Origin: Cycas panzhihuaensis
Taxonomy: Eukaryota > Cycadophyta
NCBI GenBank assembly: GCA_023213395.1
Contig: CM041465.1
Location: 3,658,001 to 3,722,000, forward strand
Direction: 5' to 3'
DNA: 64,000 nt
Part shown: in pieces, positions 11,520-20,200 of the stretch
Layout: every line of letters starts with the position of its first letter
Numbering within the stretch: the first letter of the stretch is position 1
Position numbers and translations under genes: made by a program
Notes under the pieces: model-generated
The model's database searches: none
Seen by the model: the letters and a program-made list of their open reading frames with translations, nothing else
What the model was told of the DNA's origin: nothing

Positions 11520-12272
11520 ACCATGAGTCTAATTTGCATACTATCTAAATTGTTAAAATCCTTGTTCTAAGCTAATTATTTTGACATATAATTTATAGCA
11601 TTTTGAAGTTGTTTTCATTATTAAATTTTAAGTTGAAGTTGATATTTTATTTTGAAGTCCTGTGTGGTAACTAATAAATTAATTTTTTATGAATATTTGA
11701 TGATAATTTTGATGTATATTTGAGAAACATTTCATGATTATTGATGCTTATTTTTTGGCCCTAAGGAAAGTTTATTTTAAACCTTAGTAGTGGTCTAATT
11801 AACTTTATTAATAAAGAATTCATAGGAGATAGAAGATGGTCCTAATTTAAGGGACATGTAGTGAGTATCTTAATTTTGAGGGATAAATGTGTTTCATTAT
11901 GCTTACTACTAATGCTTATGGTTTTGTTATCATTGATTTATACTTGTAGTGGTTGATTTACAAATCTTAGTTATTAATTTATATTTATATTGACTTCCTC
12001 ATCAATATCTTTCTATACTCTAAGTTTGTTGGTGCTTCTCTAATTTGATGTAAGAAACTATTTTATGTGGTTAAGAAAAATTAATCTTGCTTTGCAATCA
12101 AAATAATTGTAGAGGATTATTTTTTAAGAGTATACAGTTCGTGTTTCTATTTCTCCTATAACCTAATTAACTCCTAATGCATAAAAAATCAAAGTTGAGC
12201 TTGAGAGAAAAGATAGTGAAGCACTTTCCCTTTATTTTTTCTACTATTAATGATACAATTTTTCTTTGTATT
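11520..12272 (+). pseudogene. gag: Leader and first part of gag of copia element D
   Basis: The first ~550 bp are non-coding. From about 12,100 a broken gag N-terminus can be followed (VEDYFL, then LERKDSEALSL). The gag frame reaches 12,272 and resumes after element A at 22,849 without loss. The 5' LTR and primer site of D are not present; the left boundary with element J is unresolved. The last five bases, GTATT (12,268-12,272), are the left target duplication of A. Confidence 0.65.
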
Positions 12273-12674
12273 TGTTGGGGTTAATGCTCATCACCCCTCT
12301 TCTACCTTCCAACTAGGAGTGTACACCTCATTTTCATCAATTTACATATGTGGGTGCTCAACATGTGTAGGTAAGTATAAGGTAAGGTTCATTTGATTTA
12401 AGTTAATTTGAGTTAAGTTTACATTATTTTATTGTTATTTGAATTTTAGGGGTTGAGGAGTTTCCCTCCTCCCCCAAACTATATAATTTGAGGGGTGTAA
12501 AACACTTGTGTCTTTAGACATCGCCTATAATATTGGACATTTGTAATGCTCTTCTACAATAGTGGATTGAATATATAAGTTTTATGTGTTTATGCTACTA
12601 TGCAACAATGATGTATTGATTTATGATTATCTCTTTTATATTCTACGCTATTCTCCATGATTATTTTTCCTTCA
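12273..12674 (+). repeat. 5' LTR of element A
   Basis: It starts TGTTGGGG and ends CCTTCA and matches 16,859-17,251 along its length. It has a TATA box (CTATATAA, about 12,479-12,486) with a small inverted repeat TGTCTTTAGACA (12,509-12,520) just downstream. C-to-T changes have weakened that hairpin relative to the 3' copy. Confidence 0.9.
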
Positions 12675-12676
12675 TC

Positions 12677-12688
12677 TGGTATCAGAGC
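12677..12688 (+). other. Primer-binding site of element A
   Basis: TGGTATCAGAGC, two bases after the LTR end, is an exact match to the tRNA-iMet-type site used by plant copia elements. Confidence 0.9.
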
Positions 12689-12759
12689 AAGAAAATCTAT
12701 TAACATTTTGCTGTCCTATTAAAGTTTTTATGAAAAGTAAGAAGATTTATTAATATCTA

Positions 12760-13650
12760 TAGCAGATCTACTCTCAAGCAAGTAAGCAAATATTGGTTAC
12801 ATTTATTTTCTGCAAAGTTTTTTCAGCAGTTTCTTATATTTTTTTATTAGAGATCTACTTTTTCTCGAGTTGTATTTGTGCTATAACAAATATATTTTAG
12901 ATTTATTTTTAGATTTGTGCAAGTGTAAACCTGCAAATGGAAAATATCAAGTTTTATCACTCTACAAGAGGTTTTGTCAACAAGTTATATATATATTTTT
13001 ATCAAATATTTGACATTTTTTAAGCATATTTTATCTATTTATCTTATATTTTTTCAGATCTACGTAGGAGTTAAACTAAAAGTAGTATTTATTCTAAGTT
13101 TTCTTTAGATCTTCTATATATCCTTCAGATCTGCTTAGTTTATTAAATATTTGACAGTTGTTTAGTTTATTTTATTCAAATCTACAATATTTACTCAAGT
13201 TTCTTTTAGATCTACTATATATTTTTTAGATCTACTTATTTTATTAATTATTTCACCATTTTCTACTTAATTTATTTTAGATCTACAATACTAGCTATAA
13301 ATCTGCCATATTTAGTTTAGTTCTGCTATATATTCTTTCATATATGCAATATTGGCTATAGATCTGTCATATTTACTTTAAATCTATAATATTTATTCAA
13401 GTCTTCTTATAGATCTTCATATTTTATCATATATTTAACCACTTTTTTTAAGTGTATTTTTTAGATCTACAAGTTTTTGGGGCATATTCAGCTTTCTGGA
13501 GAAGCATATATAGCATATCTGTCTACTAGAAGAATGCATTTGAAAGTTTGAAGAAGATCTTGTCCTTAAAAGTTTATTTTCTATAAATCTGCCACAATGG
13601 CTTACCAAGTTCTTCATATTTATTTTTAGATCTAAAACACATATCTCTCA
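12760..13650 (+). repeat. Array of AGATCTAC-like motifs in the leader of A
   Basis: The palindrome AGATCT, usually as TTTAGATCTAC or a one-base variant, recurs about a dozen times at irregular spacing of 20-200 bases, separated by T-rich sequence (for example 12,764, 12,850, 13,057, 13,107, 13,209, 13,228). A matching array lies in B (18,100-18,690). No coding function is seen. Confidence 0.7.
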
Positions 13651-13849
13651 TTTCTTTGATATATTTACTCCAACATATTTGAAATATTTCTTTGTTACAC
13701 TTTTTTCATCTTTCTTTATTTTAGGATAAACTCATAAAAATAAACTGCAAAAATTTTCTTTGGATATAAATATATATACCTCTTATTTTATTGATTTATT
13801 TTCATCAATATATTTACAAGATCTGACATATATTCTAGGCAAAACTTCC

Positions 13850-14149
13850 TCAACTTACTTTGCCAAAAGTAGACAGAAAATAAGAAAAAAAGGGAATAAG
13901 CAAGTCTACCTCTATATCCATTTTATTTATTTGGTGTATATATAAGAACTTCCAAAGAAAATATCTATGTACTATATTTACAGTGATCTCTTTAAATATT
14001 TCTTTCATATGTTCTTTCCCAAAGAGCATATAAGAACAATTTATGGCAAGTATCTTCATAAACTCATATTGTGGATGCTCTTCAGCAGAATAGGTGAGAA
14101 CCTCTCTATTGATTATTTTCCTATATTTGCTATAATAGCAAGGTAACAT
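13850..14149 (-). pseudogene. Unidentified antisense coding-like fragment in element A
   Basis: A 99-codon open frame on the minus strand includes YSAEEHPQYEFMKILAINC and FGKEHMKEIFKEI, with composition unlike the surrounding AT-rich leader. It follows directly after the CDC5 fragment in the same orientation. It may be another captured exon, or intron-like sequence that is open by chance. I do not recognise a family. Confidence 0.35.
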
Positions 14150-14179
14150 GTATAAACAGTCATATAACCATATATAATT

Positions 14180-14735
14180 GCCTCTTTAAGCTCCTCTATG
14201 TGTGGAATAGTAACATGTTACTTTTCATTAAAAACACTCTTGCTCCCTTTTCTTTTCTTTTTACCCTGGTTCTCTTCCAAGGGATATTTAGCATTATCAT
14301 GCTCTAATAAGGACAACAACTCTTTTTTAATCAATTCATCAGCCTACTCAATTTGATTTATTAGCACAATAGAGACATTATCGTCATCTACCCTTATCAA
14401 TAAACTTTTAATGAAATCCACTGCAACAATAAGTGGTCTGGGAAGATCTCTCTGTAGAACCTTTGATATCTTTCTCAACAGAGTTGCTTGTCTTGTAGCT
14501 TTTGCCACTTGCTCTCTAGTTAGTTTCTCAGACATATCCTCTTCCATTTTCTCCCCAGCTTCAACATCATCGAGTGGAAGATCAAGGACAACTATCTGGT
14601 ACTCATTCTTTGGTATTCAGAGATCACCTAAACCCACACAGAGATTCCGTCTGATCTCCACTTGTCTTCGATTTTTAGACTTCAAGCCATCAAGAGTTCC
14701 TATGTCTTTGTTTATGTGAAGCTCGCCTCTACACT
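14180..14735 (-). pseudogene. CDC5: Captured fragment of a CDC5-like splicing factor gene
   Basis: The minus strand encodes about 185 residues in one frame with few stops (a TGA near 14,613 and a TAG near 14,346). It reads ELHINKDIG, RRNL..GL, PKNEYQIVV, EEDMSEKLTREQ, SKVLQRDLPRP, ADELIKKELLSLLEHDNAKYP and IEELKEA. This is the middle of plant CDC5, a Myb-related core protein of the Prp19/NTC (MAC) spliceosome complex, lying between the N-terminal Myb repeats and the C-terminal part. Only this middle part is present. It lies antisense inside the leader of element A, so it is a transduplicated fragment and not a working gene. The VLQRDLPRP core is diagnostic of the family. Confidence 0.85.
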
Positions 14736-14913
14736 TCTCTACTGGATTCGATCTCCTGTATGCCAAGGAAATCTCTCATAGAATAACCTAAGAGGATGAC
14801 AAAGCCTTTTCTCTATGTTTAGCTCATCTTCATATTATTTCAAACATTTAAATTAATTGTACAAAAAAAAAAAAAGTATTAAGTTCCAAAGGCAGGTTAC
14901 TACAGTTAAACTA

Positions 14914-15115
14914 GTTCTTTGTTATAGTGCTGTAGTACCAAATAACTCGACCAGCGGAGATCTGGAATAGCTTTTCACAGTCTTTTAAAAATCTATCTTC
15001 CTCTGAATTGTAACAGTATGCTCTTTTAATCATTGTTGCTTCTCACTCACATCTCGTGATGACTATCTGTAATTTCACACGGTTCAAGACCATACTGACT
15101 GCTAGTTGCATCCAT
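14914..15115 (-). pseudogene. Unidentified antisense coding-like fragment upstream of the CDC5 piece
   Basis: Two open stretches follow each other with one frame change: MDATSSQYGLEPCEITDSHH (15,115 to about 15,050) and an uninterrupted 43-codon stretch at 15,043-14,914 containing MIKRAYCYNSEEDRFLKDC and ISAGRVIWYY. The mix of charged and aromatic residues looks like real protein. A GTGAGT at the frame change could be a former splice donor. I cannot name the gene. Confidence 0.4.
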
Positions 15116-15239
15116 TTCCTCTAGATGCGAAACCCAACGACTCCTCCTTTAGGTGCCCAACACGGCAACAATGCCATTGTAGAGCCCGATCGTGATAGGA
15201 GGCTGCGTGCAGGGCAGCGACAATAGCATGGTGCTCACG

Positions 15240-16640
15240 ACACCTTTGTGATTTGAAAATCATCAAAATTTTCATTTTTTATTTTTTATAAAGTTAAAAA
15301 AAAAATTAATTAAATTTAATATTTTTTTAAATCTATGTTTAAAAGATATAAGCCCCTCTTGACCTTAGCCCCCAATCCCATTCTACTTTATATGACTTTA
15401 GCATATTGCTAAAAGGGGCCAATAACCTTTACAATATTTTTAAAAATTTTTCATTTTATATAGGGTACCTGGCAATTTTTTACCATAACTCCTCACTACA
15501 TCATTAATTTCTAACGAAATTAGTCTTGTTGTATCTAAAATTCTCTAAACTTCAATTTTGACTGGTCATATGACCCATTTGGAGCTAATTTGACCTATTT
15601 TCAATTAATTTAAAGTCAATCATTATTTTTTTGATCATTTTTTAACTATTTTTATAAAATCATCTTTTTATCATATTATGTTTTATTACTGGGTGATTAT
15701 TTTCTACCTTGATCTATTCTGCACTTATCTATTATCAACAAACTTCATTACCACCTATTTATCTAATGTTTTATAATTTATTTTAATCATTATTTTAATC
15801 AACCAAAGTGTCACTTTAGTGTTTTTTAGCACTTTTTAAACATTTTTACCATAAAAGTACTTCTTATCATTTTCATTATAACTTCTCTATTTTATATCAT
15901 AATTTAGTTTTGTTAGTTTTATTGGGAAGCTGACTCACTTCTCCTCAAACTAAAACTATATTTTATAAGTTTTGAAGTGATTTTTCATATTTTCAAAACC
16001 ATTAAAGTTAAGGTACATAATAGCCTCTAATATGCCAGTATTACACATTTTGTATATATTATTTCTTAAATTTTCAATTGATAAGTATAATGAGCAATTT
16101 TCTAAACCATAATTGATTATTTTACAGTATTCTATAAGTATTTTTTTAGCATTTTTATAACATTTTAAGCCCTAGGCTCTTGTTAAGCCTAAAAAAGAGG
16201 CCTATATCTTTGGTTCATTAAAATTTGACTTGTAGGAACCTGTTTTCAAAATGGTCAATTCCATTGAATAAACATTTTATTGATCTTCATACTAGTAAAG
16301 TTTCAATTTATTCTAACATCATTTAGTACAACTTTGAAGCTGCTAAACTTGAGTATCATAATAGAAATTAATCATCAAGTAAGTGATAAGCCAATTGGAC
16401 CTACAACTTATTTCAAATTTTATCTGAAATTATATCTTATAAGTTTGTCATTTATTTGAAAGGAATTTTATTCATTCTTATTGAAAAGATCATTCACTTT
16501 ACATTCACTTTCTAAGGCATTTTTTTTCATTTTCAAAGGGAATTACATTTCTTTCAAAGAATATATTTGACATCATATAAGTTTATTCATTTATTAAGTT
16601 TTTGACTTGATAAAAGCATATTTTTTTATATACTAAAGTT
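15240..16640 (+). other. Conserved leader block of element A
   Basis: This non-coding block matches 20,200-21,700 (B) clearly, and 24,230-25,250 (C) and 55,400-57,240 (F) more loosely. Landmarks in order are an ATAAAGTT T-rich start, AAAAGGGGCC, TATAGGGTACCTGG, ATAACTCCTCAC, and a later TTGACTTGTAGGAACC present in A and B. It lies just before gag. Confidence 0.65.
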
Positions 16641-16649
16641 TTCAAAAAA

Positions 16650-16857
16650 TATCAATCAATCTTGATCAAGTACAATTTCCTATCTTTGATGGCCATAATT
16701 TTTTACTATGGCATTAAGCAATGCAATATTATTTTATTACACATGATCTTTAGACTTACTTACAGAATGACTATGATGTTAGTAAGAATTTTTTTTAAGT
16801 ACAAATTCCACAAGTTTAAAGAGAAGACATTGTTCGTGATGATCATTAAGGGGCAGA
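16650..16857 (+). pseudogene. Fused gag start and pol end of element A, with polypurine tract
   Basis: A gag opening (PIFDGHNF...) leads to an in-frame segment MQYYFITHDL, stop, TYLQNDYDVSKNF that runs straight into FKYKFHKFKEK, the C-terminal end of copia pol. Everything between was deleted, leaving a short gag-pol joint. The polypurine tract AAGGGGCAGA (16,848-16,857) lies immediately before the 3' LTR, so plus-strand priming could still work. Confidence 0.75.
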
Positions 16858-16858
16858 A

Positions 16859-17251
16859 TGTTTGGGTTAATGCTTATCACCCCTCTCCTACCTTTCAACC
16901 AGGAGTGCACACCTCATCTTCATCAATTTACACATATGGGTGCTCAACATGTGTAGGTAAATATAAGGAAAGTTGATTTAATTTAAGTTAATTTGAGTTA
17001 AGTTTACATTATTTTATTGTTATTTAAATTTTAGGGGTTGAGGAGTTTTCCTCCTCCTCCAAACTATATAATTTGATGGGTGTGCAACCCTGGTGTCTTT
17101 AGACACCGCCTACAATATTGGATATTTGTAATGCTCTTCTACAATAATGTATTGAATATACAAGTTTTATGTATTTATGCTACTATGCAACAATGATGTA
17201 TTGATTTATGATCATCTCTTTTATGTTCTGCCTTGTTCTCCATGATTATTT
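16859..17251 (+). repeat. 3' LTR of element A, interrupted by element B
   Basis: It starts TGTTTGGGTTAATGC and matches the 5' LTR. It breaks at 17,251 after CATGATTATTT, where B inserted, and its last bases TATTTTTCCTTTA lie at 22,836-22,848. The transcript-start hairpin GGTGTCTTTAGACACC is intact at 17,092-17,107, 27 bases from the start of TATATAAT. Confidence 0.9.
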
Positions 17252-17678
17252 TGTTAGAGTTAATTATCATCACTCAACTCCCACCTTTCCAACTAAGATT
17301 GTACACCTCATCAACTTCAATTTAGACATGTGATGCTCAAGATGTCAAGGTAAGTTTAACTTTGATTTAAGTTAGTTTCATTTGAGTTAAGCTAACTTTA
17401 TTTTATTATTATTTTAAATTCAGGGGTTGAGGACTTTCCCTCCTCCTCTAAATTATAAATATTGAGGGGTGTGCAACCTTGGTATCTTTAGACACCGCCC
17501 TTATTTGAGAAATTTGTAATGCTCACTTTCAACAATGGATTGAAGATTCAAGCTCTCATGCTTATACTACTATTGTGCAATATTGTATTAAAGATTTATA
17601 TTGGAATATTGATATTTTGATCTATTGATTATATGATATATGTTCTACCTTGTCCTCCTGTAATATATTTTTCCTACA
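17252..17678 (+). repeat. 5' LTR of element B
   Basis: It starts TGTTAGAGTTAATTATCATC and ends TTTTTCCTACA. It is related to the A LTR in the middle (ACCTTTCCAACTA, GGGGTTGAGGA, TTTAGACACCGCC) but clearly a separate subfamily. The hairpin at 17,481-17,496 has one mismatch caused by a G-to-A change. Confidence 0.9.
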
Positions 17679-17777
17679 TTTGGTATCAAAGCTACTTGGG
17701 GCTTAATATTATTTTCATCATTTAGTATCAGAGCTTAGTTTAGCTCCAATATTTTTCCTACATTTGGTATCAAAGCG
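17679..17777 (+). repeat. Three primer-site-like sequences in tandem (element B)
   Basis: The expected site TGGTATCAAAGC is at 17,681-17,692. A second, TTTAGTATCAGAGC, lies near 17,722-17,735. A third, TTTGGTATCAAAGC, at about 17,763-17,776, is preceded by a second copy of the LTR end (ATTTTTCCTACA). So the LTR-end/primer junction is duplicated. Confidence 0.75.
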
Positions 17778-18099
17778 AGATTTTAGGCTATTGCATCTTT
17801 ATTGGTGAAATTTTTTGAAGAAGAGTAACATGATTTACTAGCATTCTACAGTAGATTTTCTCACAAGCAAATAATATCGGTTATACTTGTTTTCTGTAAA
17901 TTTTTTCAATAAATATCTTCTATTTTTCATCAAGAGTTGATTATTATTAAGTTATTTTGTGACATAATAAATATACTTCAGATTTCTTTAGATTTATATA
18001 GATTCTTGGCTATATTTCTAAATCTACGAACGAGATCAATATATTTCAGCATCAAGCTATATTTTATTCAAAGTTTTTTCATATTTGAGTTATAGTTTT

Positions 18100-18700
18100 T
18101 TTAGATCTACAGTTTTTATCATATATTTAACATTTTTTTCAAGTAGTTTTTGTCTACTTATTTAATATTTTTCACAGATCTATAAAGAATATCAGCTACA
18201 TACAAGATTCATACAGTTTTTCTTTAAGATCTATAATTTTCACTCCAGATCTACTATATTTCATTATAGATTTGCTCATCTTAACAAATATTTGACAGTT
18301 TTTTGGTTAATTTAGTTCAGATCTATAATATTTATTTAATACTTTTTCAGATCTACTGGTTTTTACTTTAGATCTGCTTATTTCAAGAAGTATTATAATG
18401 TTTTCTAGCATAGTTATTTCAGATCTACAACATTTAGTTCAGATCTTCTATATTTCTTTTCAGATGTATATTTTTCATCACATATTTTGACTACATTTTC
18501 AAGTTTTTTTATAGATCTATAATCTTTGGAGAATATTCAGCTTTCTGAAGAAGTATATATTATAGATCTATCTACTAGAAGCTTTTGAAGTCTATTTTTC
18601 ATCTACAAATCAACTAAATTACCAGATCTATAATTATTTGGGGCATATTCAACCTTGTGAAGAAGATATACAGTAGATCTCACTTCTTTAAGTTAGCTAC
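18100..18700 (+). repeat. Array of AGATCTAC-like motifs in the leader of B
   Basis: About a dozen AGATCT cores, mostly as CAGATCTA or TAGATCTA, are spread over 600 bases of T-rich sequence. This is the counterpart of 12,760-13,650 in A; both arrays end with a TTCAGCTTTCTG[GA]AGAAG-like segment (13,487 and 18,537). Confidence 0.7.
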
Positions 18701-19039
18701 AACCACATTTACCAGGTTCTTCAGTTGCTTTTTCAGTTTTAAACATATATTTTTTGATATATCTGTTGCAACATATTTGAAAAGATTTCAAATACAAATA
18801 CATTCATTTTATTTTCTTGTTATATTTTTTATCAATATATTTAAATTTTTTTTTGTTCATTTGTGCTCCATTGAATCAACAAAAAAAGAAAAACTCAATA
18901 TTTTTCATATATTTTTATACAAATATATGTTTCTTGAAATATTACATTGTTTTTAAAAAAGGGGAGCATACAAGCCTTGGTATCCTAAAGCATAGCATAC
19001 AATTTTTTTTTTCAATATAAAATTTGTAATGCACTAGTT

Positions 19040-19620
19040 GCACAAATTGGAAGGTCTTGCAACAAGAGCTGAGGGGGACCCAAACTAAATTTTTTTGCTA
19101 CCAAGAGAAGAGCAGCCTGCAGTGCACTTTGATCTTCGGGGTGTACATTTAAAACTCCATTTATAGCTTGATTTGTAGCCTACCAACCTTTTCCTGTGCA
19201 ACATTTAAAGCTTGAGGGAGACTAGTGCACTCCATTGTTGTGTTTTTCAATCATTTTTTTGAAGTTGAAAGTGGATTGTCTTTAGAGAAGCTAAAAACTC
19301 AAAACTATTATAGCATCGAATGTGTAAGAAATGCTCCATACAAGCTACAAACAACTCATCATCTTGTCGATTCGGTAACTACATAAAGGTTTCACTATCC
19401 AGTTCATCATTTGGCCTTTCAGCTATTTTTTGATAGCAACCATAGTGTTGTCCTACATATCACAAGCTTCATGAATTCTATATTGCAAAGAGTGAGTAAG
19501 ATGCAAAATATCAAAATGGTAGTCTAAGTCAAATAACATCACCACATCTTCAGAGCCCCCATATCTTATGCCTTTCCACTTTTTAGATAAAATACAGTTC
19601 ATTATTGCCTGAATCAAGAG
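19040..19620 (-). pseudogene. Unidentified antisense coding-like sequence in element B
   Basis: After the importin-beta piece, in the same orientation, an open stretch contains KKWKGIRYGGSEDVVMLF and HLTHSLQYRIHEACD. After a frame change it continues with YQKIAERPNDELDSETFM and RQDDELFVACMEHFLHIRC to about 19,270. The two stretches look like one protein broken by an indel. I do not recognise the family; it may be a second captured gene. Confidence 0.4.
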
Positions 19621-19626
19621 CTGGGA

Positions 19627-19898
19627 CTGTGCAGAAGTAGATCAAGCATCTACAATAGGTGAAAAGAGGGTTTGCAGTAAGCATCCTTTGATTTGACTCT
19701 TCACAGTCACATCTAAAGATATCTATCTCTGACCTAGCTTAGCCTTTCTGTATGGCTCCTTTGCATCTAAAGTGTTCTCAAAATCAAACCTACAAGTTTA
19801 TGACTCTCAACAGGCTTCTCATTACTTGCGAGTTCGCCAAAGAGAGATACAAGAAAGGCTGCAGATTCTACTCTTGAAACTGCTTTAGGTTCTTCTCA
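19627..19898 (-). pseudogene. Captured fragment of an importin subunit beta gene (N-terminal)
   Basis: The minus strand carries about 90 residues of the first HEAT repeats of importin-beta, the nuclear import receptor: EKNLKQFQE, then a frameshifted stretch matching the ELA..EKPVESRKLAGLIL region, then DAKEPYRKAKLGQR, SLDVTVKSQIKGCLLQTL, SPIVDA and STSAQ. At least two frameshifts and three stops break it. Similarity ends sharply after STSAQ, perhaps at an exon border. It is antisense in the leader of element B, at the same place where A carries CDC5. Confidence 0.8.
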
Positions 19899-19929
19899 GT
19901 AAGGTTCTGAACCCCACTATCGATTGTTT

Positions 19930-20200
19930 GTGTATTAAGAAGGATGTGTGAGACCTCCTCCTTCAAAATTCATGGTATTCTTCCATCTTTGTGGCTGCGG
20001 TGTCTCCATCTCCACGGTCTGCCTGCGTCTGCATCTGGTGTTAGAAGAAGGGCTTGACCCCTGTCTCAGCATCTATAGAAAGAGATTGAAGATCATCAAT
20101 ATCTTGTTGGTCCCATGTTTTAGCCTCTATAGTTCATTTTGATCTCTACAGAGGCATGGCAGGCTGCGTCTCAGGCACAGGAAGGCAGGTGTAGGGTGCG
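19930..20200 (-). other. GC-richer leader segment of element B with coding-like scraps
   Basis: This segment is richer in G and C than the rest of the leader. Minus-strand scraps such as DIDDLQSLSIDAETG and ADRGDGDTAATKMEEYHEF look protein-like but are short and in different frames. The equivalent place in A (15,120-15,240) is also GC-richer. It may be captured sequence. Confidence 0.3.

Noticed and set aside
11157-11525. Target duplication of element J (CCATG on both sides)
   Set aside because: The left copy overlaps the primer site sequence (ACCATG), so the match may be chance; only the LTR and primer site are claimed.
14411-14719. 102-codon plus-strand open frame
   Set aside because: It is the antisense shadow of the CDC5 fragment, which explains the region fully on the other strand.
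18657-19020. Overlapping Phe/Ile-rich plus-strand open frames
   Set aside because: Composition follows the T-rich leader; no family features.
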